13,453 nucleotides of DNA. Source: UBA11524 sp963642705. Its GTDB lineage: Bacteria; Bacillota; Clostridia; Christensenellales; Aristaeellaceae. The translations under genes and the position numbers were made by a program. The notes beneath the pieces were generated by a model. The model was not told where the DNA came from. It saw only the letters and a program-made list of their open reading frames with translations, and ran no database searches. Location of the stretch: NCBI GenBank assembly GCA_963642705.1, contig CAVIHU010000047.1:1-13453 (forward strand), given 5' to 3'. Below are positions 1 to 6,140 of this stretch, piece by piece; position 1 is the stretch's first letter; every line of letters starts with the position of its first letter.

Positions 1-2
1 GA

Positions 3-671
3 CTTGCGGAAAAGATGGCATGGCTCGGAATCGAGCCTGATTCTATACGCCACATTCTCATCACACATCAGGACACCGATCACATCGGCGCGGTGGAAGC
101 CGACAGCCCGGGACTTTTCAAAAAGGCAAAACTGTACCTCGGAGAGGTTGAGAATCGCTACCTCACCGGCGAGGTGCGCCGCAGGGTGCTTTATCACCTG
201 TACAAGCTTCCGCAGGTCACAATCCATAACGAAAAGCAGCTGCTGCATGACGGCGAGCTGCTGGACATTGACGGCATCAAGATAGCGTGCTTTCTTGTCC
301 CCGGTCATACCTGGGGACACATGGTATATCTGATCGATGATCAGTATCTCTTCACCGGCGACACGCTGTGGTTCGGCGTTGACGGAGGATACAGCTTCAT
401 CGACGCACTGGCAGAGGATAATCAGCTCTCCGTGGGCTCTCTGGCGGCGTTGGAGCAGAAGCTGCGGGAACGTGGATTGCACCCGATGTTCATCACCGGT
501 CACACCGGCTGGACGGACAATTTTGACTTTGCCTTCGCACATAGGGACAAATGCTGCTCGCCGTTTAGGAAAAAGCCGCACGACCCATCTGCACCTTATG
601 ATGCTTACGATGAATCCGGTGATACGGAAGAGAACGCAAAAAGCGGATACCTGAAGGGAGTGGGACGATAG
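3..671 (+). CDS. MBL-fold metallo-hydrolase, 5' end cut off by the window
   Basis: Metallo-beta-lactamase-fold hydrolase, probably a cytosolic binuclear-metal enzyme; substrate unknown. The frame is already open at base 3, so the N-terminus is outside the window; the first ATG inside (base 15) is internal to the fold, because only a short stretch remains before the metal motif. Visible motifs in order: THQDTDHIG (bases 63-89), an HxDxDH form of the usual HxHxDH metal motif; GHTWGH near base 303, carrying the next metal His; TGDTLW with the bridging Asp near base 357; and TGHTG with the last His near base 496. These match the order in the family. The last roughly 40 residues are polar and low in complexity and look like a flexible tail. 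The gene ends in TAG and is followed by an odd coding-like stretch. Family call is firm, specific function is not known. Confidence 0.88.
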   Translation, partial: LAEKMAWLGIEPDSIRHILITHQDTDHIGAVEADSPGLFKKAKLYLGEVENRYLTGEVRRRVLYHLYKLPQVTIHNEKQLLHDGELLDIDGIKIACFLVPGHTWGHMVYLIDDQYLFTGDTLWFGVDGGYSFIDALAEDNQLSVGSLAALEQKLRERGLHPMFITGHTGWTDNFDFAFAHRDKCCSPFRKKPHDPSAPYDAYDESGDTEENAKSGYLKGVGR

Positions 672-925
672 AGCTGATCGACACCACCGATGGCAGGTTC
701 ATGTCGAAAAAAGAGGCTGCGCACATCATGCTGCGGGGCTCGACGCTGCTTGTCGGCAGGAAATCAGGTGAGATAACAATGAAATGGTTCATCATACCCG
801 CATTCTGGTTCCTGTACTGGACCGTGCCTGTCTATACCTTTGGCATAATAACAAAACCACCGATGATTTGGCATTTCTGCTTTTTCCATCAGTGGTTCTG
901 TCTTGCCGTTCGGGAAACGCCATAA
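668..925 (+). pseudogene. Coding-like stretch without a standard start codon; possible small W/F-rich protein
   Basis: Not recognised. Directly after the MBL gene one frame reads ELIDTTDGRF, MSKKEAAHIM, LRGSTLLVGRKSGE and then a W/F-rich hydrophobic stretch, with mostly G or C at third positions up to about base 840, as in the real genes here. A good ribosome site AAGGGAG (654-660) sits 7 bases before codon ATA (668), which overlaps the MBL stop as ATAG; an ATG there would make a textbook coupled start. Other starts are ATG 701 with a poor ribosome site, or ATG 779 with AGGTGAG (766-772) six bases ahead, giving a 48-residue hydrophobic peptide beginning MKWFIIPAFW. It could be a gene remnant with a decayed start, a rare ATA start, or a short membrane peptide. 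After about 840 the coding signal fades. Low confidence in any one reading. Confidence 0.3.
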
Positions 926-985
926 AAACTCAATTTCTTGAAATCCCTAAGTTGACGTTCCTCCCTTGCAAGACTTTCTTGTTTT
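926..985. other. Short spacer between converging MBL side and ComF side
   Basis: No gene seen. On the minus strand, just after the comF stop, there is only a weak AT-rich hairpin (TCAA-GAAA-TTGA) followed by GTTTTT around 920-945, which could serve as a poor terminator for the minus-strand operon. The stem of four pairs is too short to call with confidence. Confidence 0.3.
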
Positions 986-1690
986 TCATTCCTCCGGAAA
1001 GCTGTCCGGCATAGGCGGCGGCGTTTTTGTGGCGGTGTACACGAGCACATCGCGTGCGCCGGCGGCCTCAAGCACTTTGATGCAGGCGGATGCAGTCGCG
1101 CCGGTCGTGTAGACGTCATCCACCAGCACAACCGGACAGCTGACGGCTTCTGCGGCGGCAAACGCACCCTGCAGATTTTTTTCACGCTGACGGACATTCA
1201 AGCCCTGCTGCTTGGCGGTTTCGTGCGTCCGGCAAAGCAACGGACGATATTCAAGCGATTGGCCTTCCGCAAATGATTCCGCCAGCAGCCGACCGTGGTC
1301 AATTCCGCGCTTATCCAGCGTCCTTGCCGTCATCGGCACGGAAGTCACAATTGTGTCCGCCGACAGAACGACCGGACATTCGCGTGCCATTTCCGCGCCC
1401 AATATTCTGGCGCATTCTGCCAGTCCCCTGTACTTGAGCGACAGCACCAGCGAACGCGCCTTGCCGCGGTAATCATAGAGCGACAGCACGTTTTTGCCGG
1501 TGCGCGGTTCTGACAGCTGCTCTGCGCGAAGGGCTTCGCGGCATTTGCCGCACACGGCATCAGGGAAGGACATCGCACCGCAGAGGATGCAAAGGAAGTT
1601 TTCCGGGTAAAGGATATCATCAAGGGTAGTCATCGCCGATGAAAGATGACGCTTCAGCGTCTGAAGCGGCTTGACTGCCTTTTCTGTCAT
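986..1690 (-). CDS. comF: ComF-family phosphoribosyltransferase-like protein
   Basis: ComF/GntX-type protein of 234 residues, the usual length. The family is needed for DNA uptake in naturally competent bacteria and is widespread in non-competent ones; the biochemical reaction is not established. An N-terminal zinc-ribbon has Cys34-x2-Cys37 and Cys47-x2-Cys50. The C-terminal phosphoribosyltransferase type I domain has the PRPP loop VVLVDDVYTTGATASA (187-202). Between them SVPMTARTLDKRGIDHGRLL is the typical ComF middle motif. The start ATG at 1690 has AAAGGAG eight bases upstream. It begins 23 bp after the dnaK stop, so it is probably the last gene of the chaperone operon. No other competence gene is in view, so a DNA-uptake role is only by family. 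Confidence 0.92.
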   Translation of the reverse strand: MTEKAVKPLQTLKRHLSSAMTTLDDILYPENFLCILCGAMSFPDAVCGKCREALRAEQLSEPRTGKNVLSLYDYRGKARSLVLSLKYRGLAECARILGAEMARECPVVLSADTIVTSVPMTARTLDKRGIDHGRLLAESFAEGQSLEYRPLLCRTHETAKQQGLNVRQREKNLQGAFAAAEAVSCPVVLVDDVYTTGATASACIKVLEAAGARDVLVYTATKTPPPMPDSFPEE

Positions 1691-1713
1691 GGCGATAGCT
1701 CCTTTCCCTGTGC

Positions 1714-3489
1714 TTACTGTCCATTCGGCTGATACAGGCTGACAACGTGTGCGCTGCTGCCTTCCAGCGTACTCATGGCGGACTTGATGGCAGACAGCTC
1801 ATCCTGCGTCATCTTGTCGGGCTTCGCATGGTTCAGCAGGCGGCGGAGTGCAGCCTCATCATCCTTGACACGCTTCTTTTCGTCCCTGTCAAGCTGTTTC
1901 CCCTGCTGAGCCAGCGCCGCATCAACCTGATTGACGAGGTGCTGCGCGGCATTGATGGTTTCCATCGTGTCGCGGCGGAGACCGTCCTGCGCTGCGTACT
2001 GCTCAGCATCGCGGATTGCCTGCTGAATTTCCGCTTCGCTCATCTTATTGTCCGCAGTAATCGTGATGGACTGTGCGCATCCGGTATCCTGATCGCGTGC
2101 GGAAACCGTCAGGATGCCGTTCGTGTCAATGTCGAACGTTACCTCGATTTTCGGCACACCTGCCATCGCGCGCCGAATGCCCTTCAGGCGGAATTTACCA
2201 ATGCTCTTGTTGTCGCACGCCATCGGGCGCTCGCCCTGCAGGACATTGATTTCCACGGAGGACTGAAACATGCCCGCAGTGGTGAATACCTGCTGATAGT
2301 GCACCGGCAGCGTTGAGTTGCGCTCGACAACGCGCGTCGCGACACCGCCGACCGTTTCGATGGCGAGCGACAGCGGCGTCACGTCAAGCAGCAGCAGGTT
2401 GGCCGCATTCGTCAGCGTCGTGCTTTCATTCAGTGTATCTCCCTGAATCGCCGCGCCCTGCGCCACGCATTCATCCGGATTGATATTCTTGCTGGGCATC
2501 ATGCCGGTCAGCTGACGCACCTTCTCCTGCACCGCCGGAATGCGCGTTGATCCGCCGACGAGCAGCACCCTGCCCAGCTCGCTTGCGGCTATGCCTGCAT
2601 CGTTGAGCGCACTGCGGACAGGCTGTTCTGTCCGCGCGACGAGGTCTGCCGTCAGCTCATTGAAGCGGCTGCGCGTCAGCTGCGCCTCAAGGTGAACCGT
2701 TTGTCCGCCGACCGTGCTGATAAACGGCAGCGAAATCGTCGTCCTTTCCGCGGCGGACAGTTCCTTCTTTGCCTGCTCTGCCGCCTCCTTGACGCGCACC
2801 ATCGCCGCCGCATCCCGATGCAGGTCAGCATGATGCTCCTTCCTGAAGGCATCGCAGACGTACTCGACAATGCGCTCATCGAAGTCGTCGCCGCCGAGAT
2901 GATTGTCGCCTGCGGTTGCCAGCACCTCAATCACGCCGTCGCCGATTTCAATCACGGACACGTCAAATGTGCCGCCTCCGAGATCGTAGACCATGATTTT
3001 CTGCGGTGCGCCGTTGTTCAAGCCATACGCAAGTGCGGCACTTGTCGGCTCGTTGATGATTCTGCGGACGTTCAGCCCTGCGATGCGCCCTGCGTCCTTT
3101 GTGGCCTGACGCTGAATATCTCCGAAATACGCAGGCACGGTGATGACCGCGTCGGTCACCTCCTCGCCGAGGTAGCTTTCCGCGTCCTGCTTGAGCTTGC
3201 ACAGAATCATCGCGCTGATCTCCTGCGGCGTGTACGTCCTGCCGCCGATGTTCGCGCGCCAATCCGTGCCCATGTGCCGCTTGACGGACGCAATGGTTCT
3301 GTCCGCATTGACGGCTGCCTGACGCTTCGCCGCACTGCCGATAAGCCGTTCTCCGCTGTCGGTAAACGCCACGACAGACGGGGTTGTTCTTTCGCCCTTG
3401 TCGTTTGGGATAATGACTGCCTTGCCGCCTTCGACGACGGAAACGCAGCTGTTGGTTGTCCCCAGATCGATACCGATAATTTTCTTCAT
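1714..3489 (-). CDS. dnaK: Hsp70 family molecular chaperone (DnaK paralogue)
   Basis: ATP-dependent cytosolic Hsp70 of 591 residues. The nucleotide-binding domain (1-365) has the phosphate-1 loop IGIDLGTTNS (5-14), DLGGGTFD (169-176) and VGGSTRIPAV (311-320). The interdomain linker LLLLDV (365-370) is followed by the beta substrate-binding domain with LQGERPMA (417-424) and an alpha lid. It lacks the 24-residue subdomain insert of proteobacterial DnaK, as in other Gram-positives. Oddities: the usual YFNDSQRQ reads YFGDIQRQ (121-128), and the C-terminus ends in YQPNGQ without the long Gly-rich/acidic tail. Neighbours are a J-domain gene upstream and comF downstream; no hrcA or grpE and no CIRCE operator is seen, so this is probably a second Hsp70 rather than the housekeeping one. 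ATG 3489 is chosen because residues upstream of MKKIIGIDLG do not match the family. Symbol given for family only. Confidence 0.93.
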   Translation of the reverse strand: MKKIIGIDLGTTNSCVSVVEGGKAVIIPNDKGERTTPSVVAFTDSGERLIGSAAKRQAAVNADRTIASVKRHMGTDWRANIGGRTYTPQEISAMILCKLKQDAESYLGEEVTDAVITVPAYFGDIQRQATKDAGRIAGLNVRRIINEPTSAALAYGLNNGAPQKIMVYDLGGGTFDVSVIEIGDGVIEVLATAGDNHLGGDDFDERIVEYVCDAFRKEHHADLHRDAAAMVRVKEAAEQAKKELSAAERTTISLPFISTVGGQTVHLEAQLTRSRFNELTADLVARTEQPVRSALNDAGIAASELGRVLLVGGSTRIPAVQEKVRQLTGMMPSKNINPDECVAQGAAIQGDTLNESTTLTNAANLLLLDVTPLSLAIETVGGVATRVVERNSTLPVHYQQVFTTAGMFQSSVEINVLQGERPMACDNKSIGKFRLKGIRRAMAGVPKIEVTFDIDTNGILTVSARDQDTGCAQSITITADNKMSEAEIQQAIRDAEQYAAQDGLRRDTMETINAAQHLVNQVDAALAQQGKQLDRDEKKRVKDDEAALRRLLNHAKPDKMTQDELSAIKSAMSTLEGSSAHVVSLYQPNGQ

Positions 3490-3505
3490 TCTGATTACTT
3501 CTCTC

Positions 3506-3706
3506 TCAAGGCAGCACCGCACCAATGAGGCAGTGCGATGAATCGTGAATTTGCGGCAGATGCAATTGCAGAAATCAAAGGTCTGCCGGACGTGAATCAA
3601 GCTTTCTCCAGGATGCAGACCTGCGAAGCACAGCCTTATTTTTCCGCCTCAGATGACGCAAAAAGCACATTCATCGGCGCTGCCGAGTGGTGCGGTGTTG
3701 CCCTGA
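3506..3706. repeat. 201-bp imperfect inverted repeat (MITE-like or long hairpin) between the J-protein and Hsp70 genes
   Basis: The ends, 3506-3526 (TCAAGGCAGCACCGCACCAA, then T) and the reverse complement of 3686-3706 (TCAGGGCAACACCGCACCAC, then T), agree at 18 of 21 positions. Similarity continues inward with small gaps: GATGAAT occurs on both arms, then GTG..TTTGCG, then GC.GAAA. At the middle AGGTCTGC (3579-3586) pairs with GCAGACCT (3615-3622), centred close to a HindIII-like AAGCTT (3599-3604). The element begins one base after the J-protein stop codon and ends 16 bases before the Hsp70 start. It has no coding content. A transcript through it could fold into one long hairpin. A possible 3-bp direct flank (CTC) is too short to prove insertion. 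Confidence 0.7.
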
Positions 3707-3707
3707 C

Positions 3708-4484
3708 TCAGCAGCAGCGGAACACGGAGCACAATGTCTGCGCGAGGCACAGCCCCATGCACAACCCACTCGGATCCATCGCCCATGTGTTGTAGCCGGA
3801 CGCATTCGTCTGATACGTCTGTCCTGCCTGACGGTACTGCCACAGCAGCGTCTGATACACCGCGTTGTTCGGGCTGAGCTGCACAGCCTTTGTCATGTGG
3901 TCAATCGCCTGAATCGTGTTGCCGGCGCCGTAATTCGCCATGCCGGACAGGTAGTACCACCGCGCCGTGCGTCCTGTGCTCGGCACGTTTTGCAGGATGC
4001 TGCAGGCGCTTGCATATCGTCCGGCGAGGATATCGCGGATGGCAGCGCGAACCTGCTCACTGTCGCCGGGCTGCTCGTGCGGCTGCGTGCTCTGCGATTG
4101 ACCGCCATAGCTGCTGTAGCCGCCGAAGCCAAAGCCGCCGAAGAAGTCACTGAACGGATCTCCGCCGGCATTGCCGGTGCTTCTATAACTTCCGTAATGA
4201 CCATAGCTGCCGGTATTGCCATAGTTTCCATAGCTGCCATACGGGTTTCCGCCATACGGATTTCCGCCATACGGATTCTGCTGTTGCTGCTGCTTGGCGT
4301 ACTTCTCCGGATTCATCAGCATGTCGTACGCCTCGTTCAGCTCATTCATCTTTTTTGCCGCATCCGGGTCATTCGGATGCAAATCCGGATGGCATTCCTT
4401 TGCCTTGCGCCGATATGCGCGCTTGATCTCATCCTGCGTGGCGCCTTCCGATACGCCCAGCACCTTTCTCGGGTCTGTCACCAT
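3708..4484 (-). CDS. J-domain protein with Gly/Tyr/Gln-rich linker, TPR-like region and Cys-rich tail
   Basis: Hsp40 co-chaperone of 258 residues that should stimulate the Hsp70 encoded next. The N-terminal J domain (about 5-62) has the essential HPD at 32-34. Residues 65-130 are low complexity: a Q5 run, three NPYGG-type repeats and GGFGFGGYSSYGG. Residues 141-225 are helical with a TPR-like AIDHMTKAVQLSPNN. The tail has Cys at 242, 246, 252, 257 and 258, possibly a metal site. The zinc-finger and C-terminal domains of class I DnaJ are absent, so it is a class III J-protein. Start ATG 4484 follows the DUF5685 stop by 7 bp, and the ribosome site GGAGAG lies in the last codons of that gene, indicating coupling. 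Family confident; client unknown. Confidence 0.92.
   Translation of the reverse strand: MVTDPRKVLGVSEGATQDEIKRAYRRKAKECHPDLHPNDPDAAKKMNELNEAYDMLMNPEKYAKQQQQQNPYGGNPYGGNPYGSYGNYGNTGSYGHYGSYRSTGNAGGDPFSDFFGGFGFGGYSSYGGQSQSTQPHEQPGDSEQVRAAIRDILAGRYASACSILQNVPSTGRTARWYYLSGMANYGAGNTIQAIDHMTKAVQLSPNNAVYQTLLWQYRQAGQTYQTNASGYNTWAMDPSGLCMGLCLAQTLCSVFRCC
4236..4280 (-). repeat. Three 15-bp direct repeats coding for NPYGG units
   Basis: Inside the J-protein linker, GCCATACGGATTTCC-type units repeat three times (4236-4250, 4251-4265, 4266-4280) with one to three differences between units. They keep frame and encode (NPYGG/S)n. Slippage here would lengthen or shorten the disordered linker without breaking the gene. 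Confidence 0.85.
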
Positions 4485-4491
4485 CTCTGCA

Positions 4492-5466
4492 TCACTCTCC
4501 CTTCTGATCCGGACGCACCGGACGCTCCGGTCGCACCGGACGCTCCGGTCGCACCGGACGCTCCGGTCGCACCTGCGTTTCTTCCGGGCAATCCTGTAGT
4601 GTCAAGGACTCCGGAGCCTCCTCACCGTCCTGCGGTTCGCCTTGCTTCTTTTTTTTCTCACGGCGCTTAATCGATTCGTTGTACCGCTGCCAGATGCCCT
4701 CGTAGAGGATGTTGCGCAGAATATCTGCGTCTGCCACAATCGGCAGCGTCTCAAACGCCGCCGACGCGTCGCCCAGCAGGATGGTCATCACCTCGCGCAT
4801 TTCCTCCGGCTGACGGTTCATCAGCACAATCGGGTTGTATCCATCCTTGCGCACGTCCGCGTCATAATCGCATGCAGCGTCCATGATATAAACGAACCGC
4901 CCGAGCGACGCGCCGAAAATTCGCAGCGTCCGCGACCAGTAGTCCTCCTCGCGCACGAAGATCGACGCCATCAGCGCGCCGAAACAGTTTGCCGCCGCGT
5001 CTGGTGTATTCTCGCGTTTCTCCTCCACTGCGCCGAGCGCATGAAGCTGCTGTTCCATGTCGCTGCACTGCCGCGGATAAAGCGCTTTCACCTGCTCATA
5101 GCGGCTTTTGAGCAGCTTTGCCGTCAGTCCGCCCGGCAGCGAGCGGTCATCCTGCCAGTCATCCAGCGCATTAAAGTACGCCAGCGCGACCGTCATGTCG
5201 GCGGCATAATCCGTCATCACCGTGCGCACATAATCATGCGCCCTGGCGGGATGCGGCACGCACCGTCCCTGTCCCTTCGTCTCCTCCGGCTCATACAGGG
5301 CGGAAAGGAAAATGGCAAGGAACGTCATGTCGTACGTCAGCGTCATGCGCCCGCGAAGCCCATGCCGTTCGCCCAGCGACCTGCACAGACCGCAATACCA
5401 CGCCCGATACCGTTTCTTCTGCCCCTCGTCCAGCGATTCCAGACAGGGTCTGACATATCCAAACAT
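4492..5466 (-). CDS. DUF5685 family protein
   Basis: 324-residue protein recognised as DUF5685 by its start MFGYVRP and the WYCGLCRSLGERHG segment (Cys25, Cys28). Function of the family is not established. It is mostly alpha-helical with no signal peptide. Two Asp-rich motifs stand out: LDDWQDD (101-107) and DAACDYDADVRKDGYNP (196-212), preceded by NCFGALMASIF (160-170). Their order and spacing resemble squalene/phytoene synthases (a first DxxxD-type motif, then a motif like DIxEDxxxGRxYxP); this likeness is an inference. Residues 265-324 are a charged, probably disordered tail ending in RPERPV repeats. ATG 5466 has AAAGGG nine bases upstream and starts 5 bp after the zinc-ribbon stop, so the genes are co-transcribed. 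Confidence 0.87.
   Translation of the reverse strand: MFGYVRPCLESLDEGQKKRYRAWYCGLCRSLGERHGLRGRMTLTYDMTFLAIFLSALYEPEETKGQGRCVPHPARAHDYVRTVMTDYAADMTVALAYFNALDDWQDDRSLPGGLTAKLLKSRYEQVKALYPRQCSDMEQQLHALGAVEEKRENTPDAAANCFGALMASIFVREEDYWSRTLRIFGASLGRFVYIMDAACDYDADVRKDGYNPIVLMNRQPEEMREVMTILLGDASAAFETLPIVADADILRNILYEGIWQRYNESIKRREKKKKQGEPQDGEEAPESLTLQDCPEETQVRPERPVRPERPVRPERPVRPDQKGE
4514..4573 (-). repeat. 18-bp tandem repeat, 3.3 copies, coding for RPERPV
   Basis: The unit CGCACCGGACGCTCCGGT is repeated exactly at 4514-4531, 4532-4549 and 4550-4567, followed by a six-base partial copy. It lies in the 3' end of the DUF5685 gene and encodes alternating Arg-Pro and Glu-Arg-Pro. Identical copies at the DNA level imply recent slippage; being a multiple of three it keeps the frame. 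Confidence 0.95.
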
Positions 5467-5471
5467 GTACT

Positions 5472-5882
5472 TTATGCCCTTTCGTCAAACTCATGATGGC
5501 ACTTCGGGCAGTTGATGTGCTTTTCGCCGCAGCCGCGCTTGAGACGCAGGCGCGTCTTGCAGCTTGGGCAGCGGAAATATTTGTACGTCCTCATTCCCTT
5601 CAGCCGCAGGAAGAACTGCCTCGTTTCCGTCCGCGCGTGCTCCGTCTTTTCCATGAACCTGCGGTTTTCTTCCTGCCGCCTGCTCACCTGTCGGCTGAAC
5701 ATGCGCCAGATTGCATAAACGTAGCACAGCATGGACAGCAGGCTCATCATCGGCAGCCCGAACAGCGACAGCAGGCTGCACACAATCGCGCCGATCAGCG
5801 CCGTCAGCCCAAGTTGATCCGGACCGTTTCGACCCTGCATCCATCTGTTTAATGCCATCTGCATCCTCGTCATAAAATTCAT
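5472..5882 (-). CDS. Small membrane protein with C-terminal zinc ribbon
   Basis: 136-residue protein of unknown function. Visible parts: a short basic N-terminus (MNFMTRMQMALNRWMQGRNG), a hydrophobic region with two probable membrane segments (about 26-42 and 44-60), a charged helical stretch (62-100) and a zinc ribbon with Cys105-x2-Cys108 and Cys125-x2-Cys128 (CPSC and CPKC). The ribbon would lie on the same membrane face as the N-terminus, probably in the cytosol. ATG 5882 is chosen over longer readings because GGAGGGG lies six bases upstream and the residues before it are not family-like. First gene of the five-gene operon. Similar small zinc-ribbon proteins next to J-domain genes are, from memory, common in Clostridia. 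Confidence 0.85.
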   Translation of the reverse strand: MNFMTRMQMALNRWMQGRNGPDQLGLTALIGAIVCSLLSLFGLPMMSLLSMLCYVYAIWRMFSRQVSRRQEENRRFMEKTEHARTETRQFFLRLKGMRTYKYFRCPSCKTRLRLKRGCGEKHINCPKCHHEFDERA

Positions 5883-5908
5883 ACAATACCCCTCCCCGCT
5901 TTTTACAC

Positions 5909-5939
5909 AGCATAGTATACGCCGTTTTTTTGAGGTCAA
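5909..5939 (-). promoter_or_regulatory. Tentative promoter of the zinc-ribbon/DUF5685/J-protein/Hsp70 operon
   Basis: On the minus strand TTGACC (5934-5939) is followed by TATACT (5914-5919) at 14 bp and TATGCT (5909-5914) at 19 bp. Neither spacing is the preferred 17, so the exact boxes are uncertain. Position is right, about 30 bases ahead of the first start codon. No CIRCE-type repeat is seen, so HrcA control is not indicated. Confidence 0.4.
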
Positions 5940-5985
5940 TGTGAACAACCGGAGAACAATATGAAACAAATTTGCTCCGAATGCC

Positions 5986-6014
5986 CATTTTCGCTGACTT
6001 TTCGGCATTTTCGC
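5986..6014 (+). promoter_or_regulatory. Three near-helically phased TTTTCG half-sites upstream of the GH2 promoter
   Basis: TTTTCG occurs at 5988, 5999 and 6008, and the outer two extend to CATTTTCGC (5986-5994 and 6006-6014), exactly 20 bp apart. The array ends about 20 bp before the -35 box. Direct repeats one helical turn apart suit an activator or cooperative repressor. The half-site is the same as in the cellobiose phosphorylase operators. Inference only. Confidence 0.35.
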
Positions 6015-6035
6015 CGCACAGAATTTCTGCATCCA

Positions 6036-6064
6036 TTGAAAAAAATCCTTCTTTGCGCTATAAT
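6036..6064 (+). promoter_or_regulatory. Sigma-A promoter of the GH2 glycosidase gene
   Basis: TTGAAA (6036-6041), a 17-bp spacer and a perfect TATAAT (6059-6064). Transcription should begin near 6071, leaving a leader of about 70 nt before the start codon at 6141. Confidence 0.85.
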
Positions 6065-6140
6065 GAATTTATGAAAGCCCTCCTGATGGAGAGGCATAAG
6101 AACGTTATCTTGATTTCAGAAGAAGATTGGAGGCCCATGC

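Noticed and set aside
957..968. GTTCCTCCCTTG shared with 9300-9311 in the convergent-gap repeat
   Set aside because: Twelve bases match but the partner arm of the hairpin is missing at 957, so it may be chance or a worn remnant.
3490..3600. In-frame extension of the Hsp70 gene upstream of ATG 3489
   Set aside because: The frame is open to 3600, but those residues lie within the inverted-repeat element and do not match the Hsp70 N-terminus; MKKIIGIDLG is the family start.
3490..3707. CIRCE-type heat-shock operator near the Hsp70 gene
   Set aside because: Looked for TTAGCACTC-N9-GAGTGCTAA; nothing similar is present here or at 5883-6035.
3687..4670. Long + strand open frame opposite the J-protein and DUF5685 genes
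   Set aside because: It mirrors the strand with clear family matches; its repetitive translation is the antisense of the NPYGG and RPERPV repeats.
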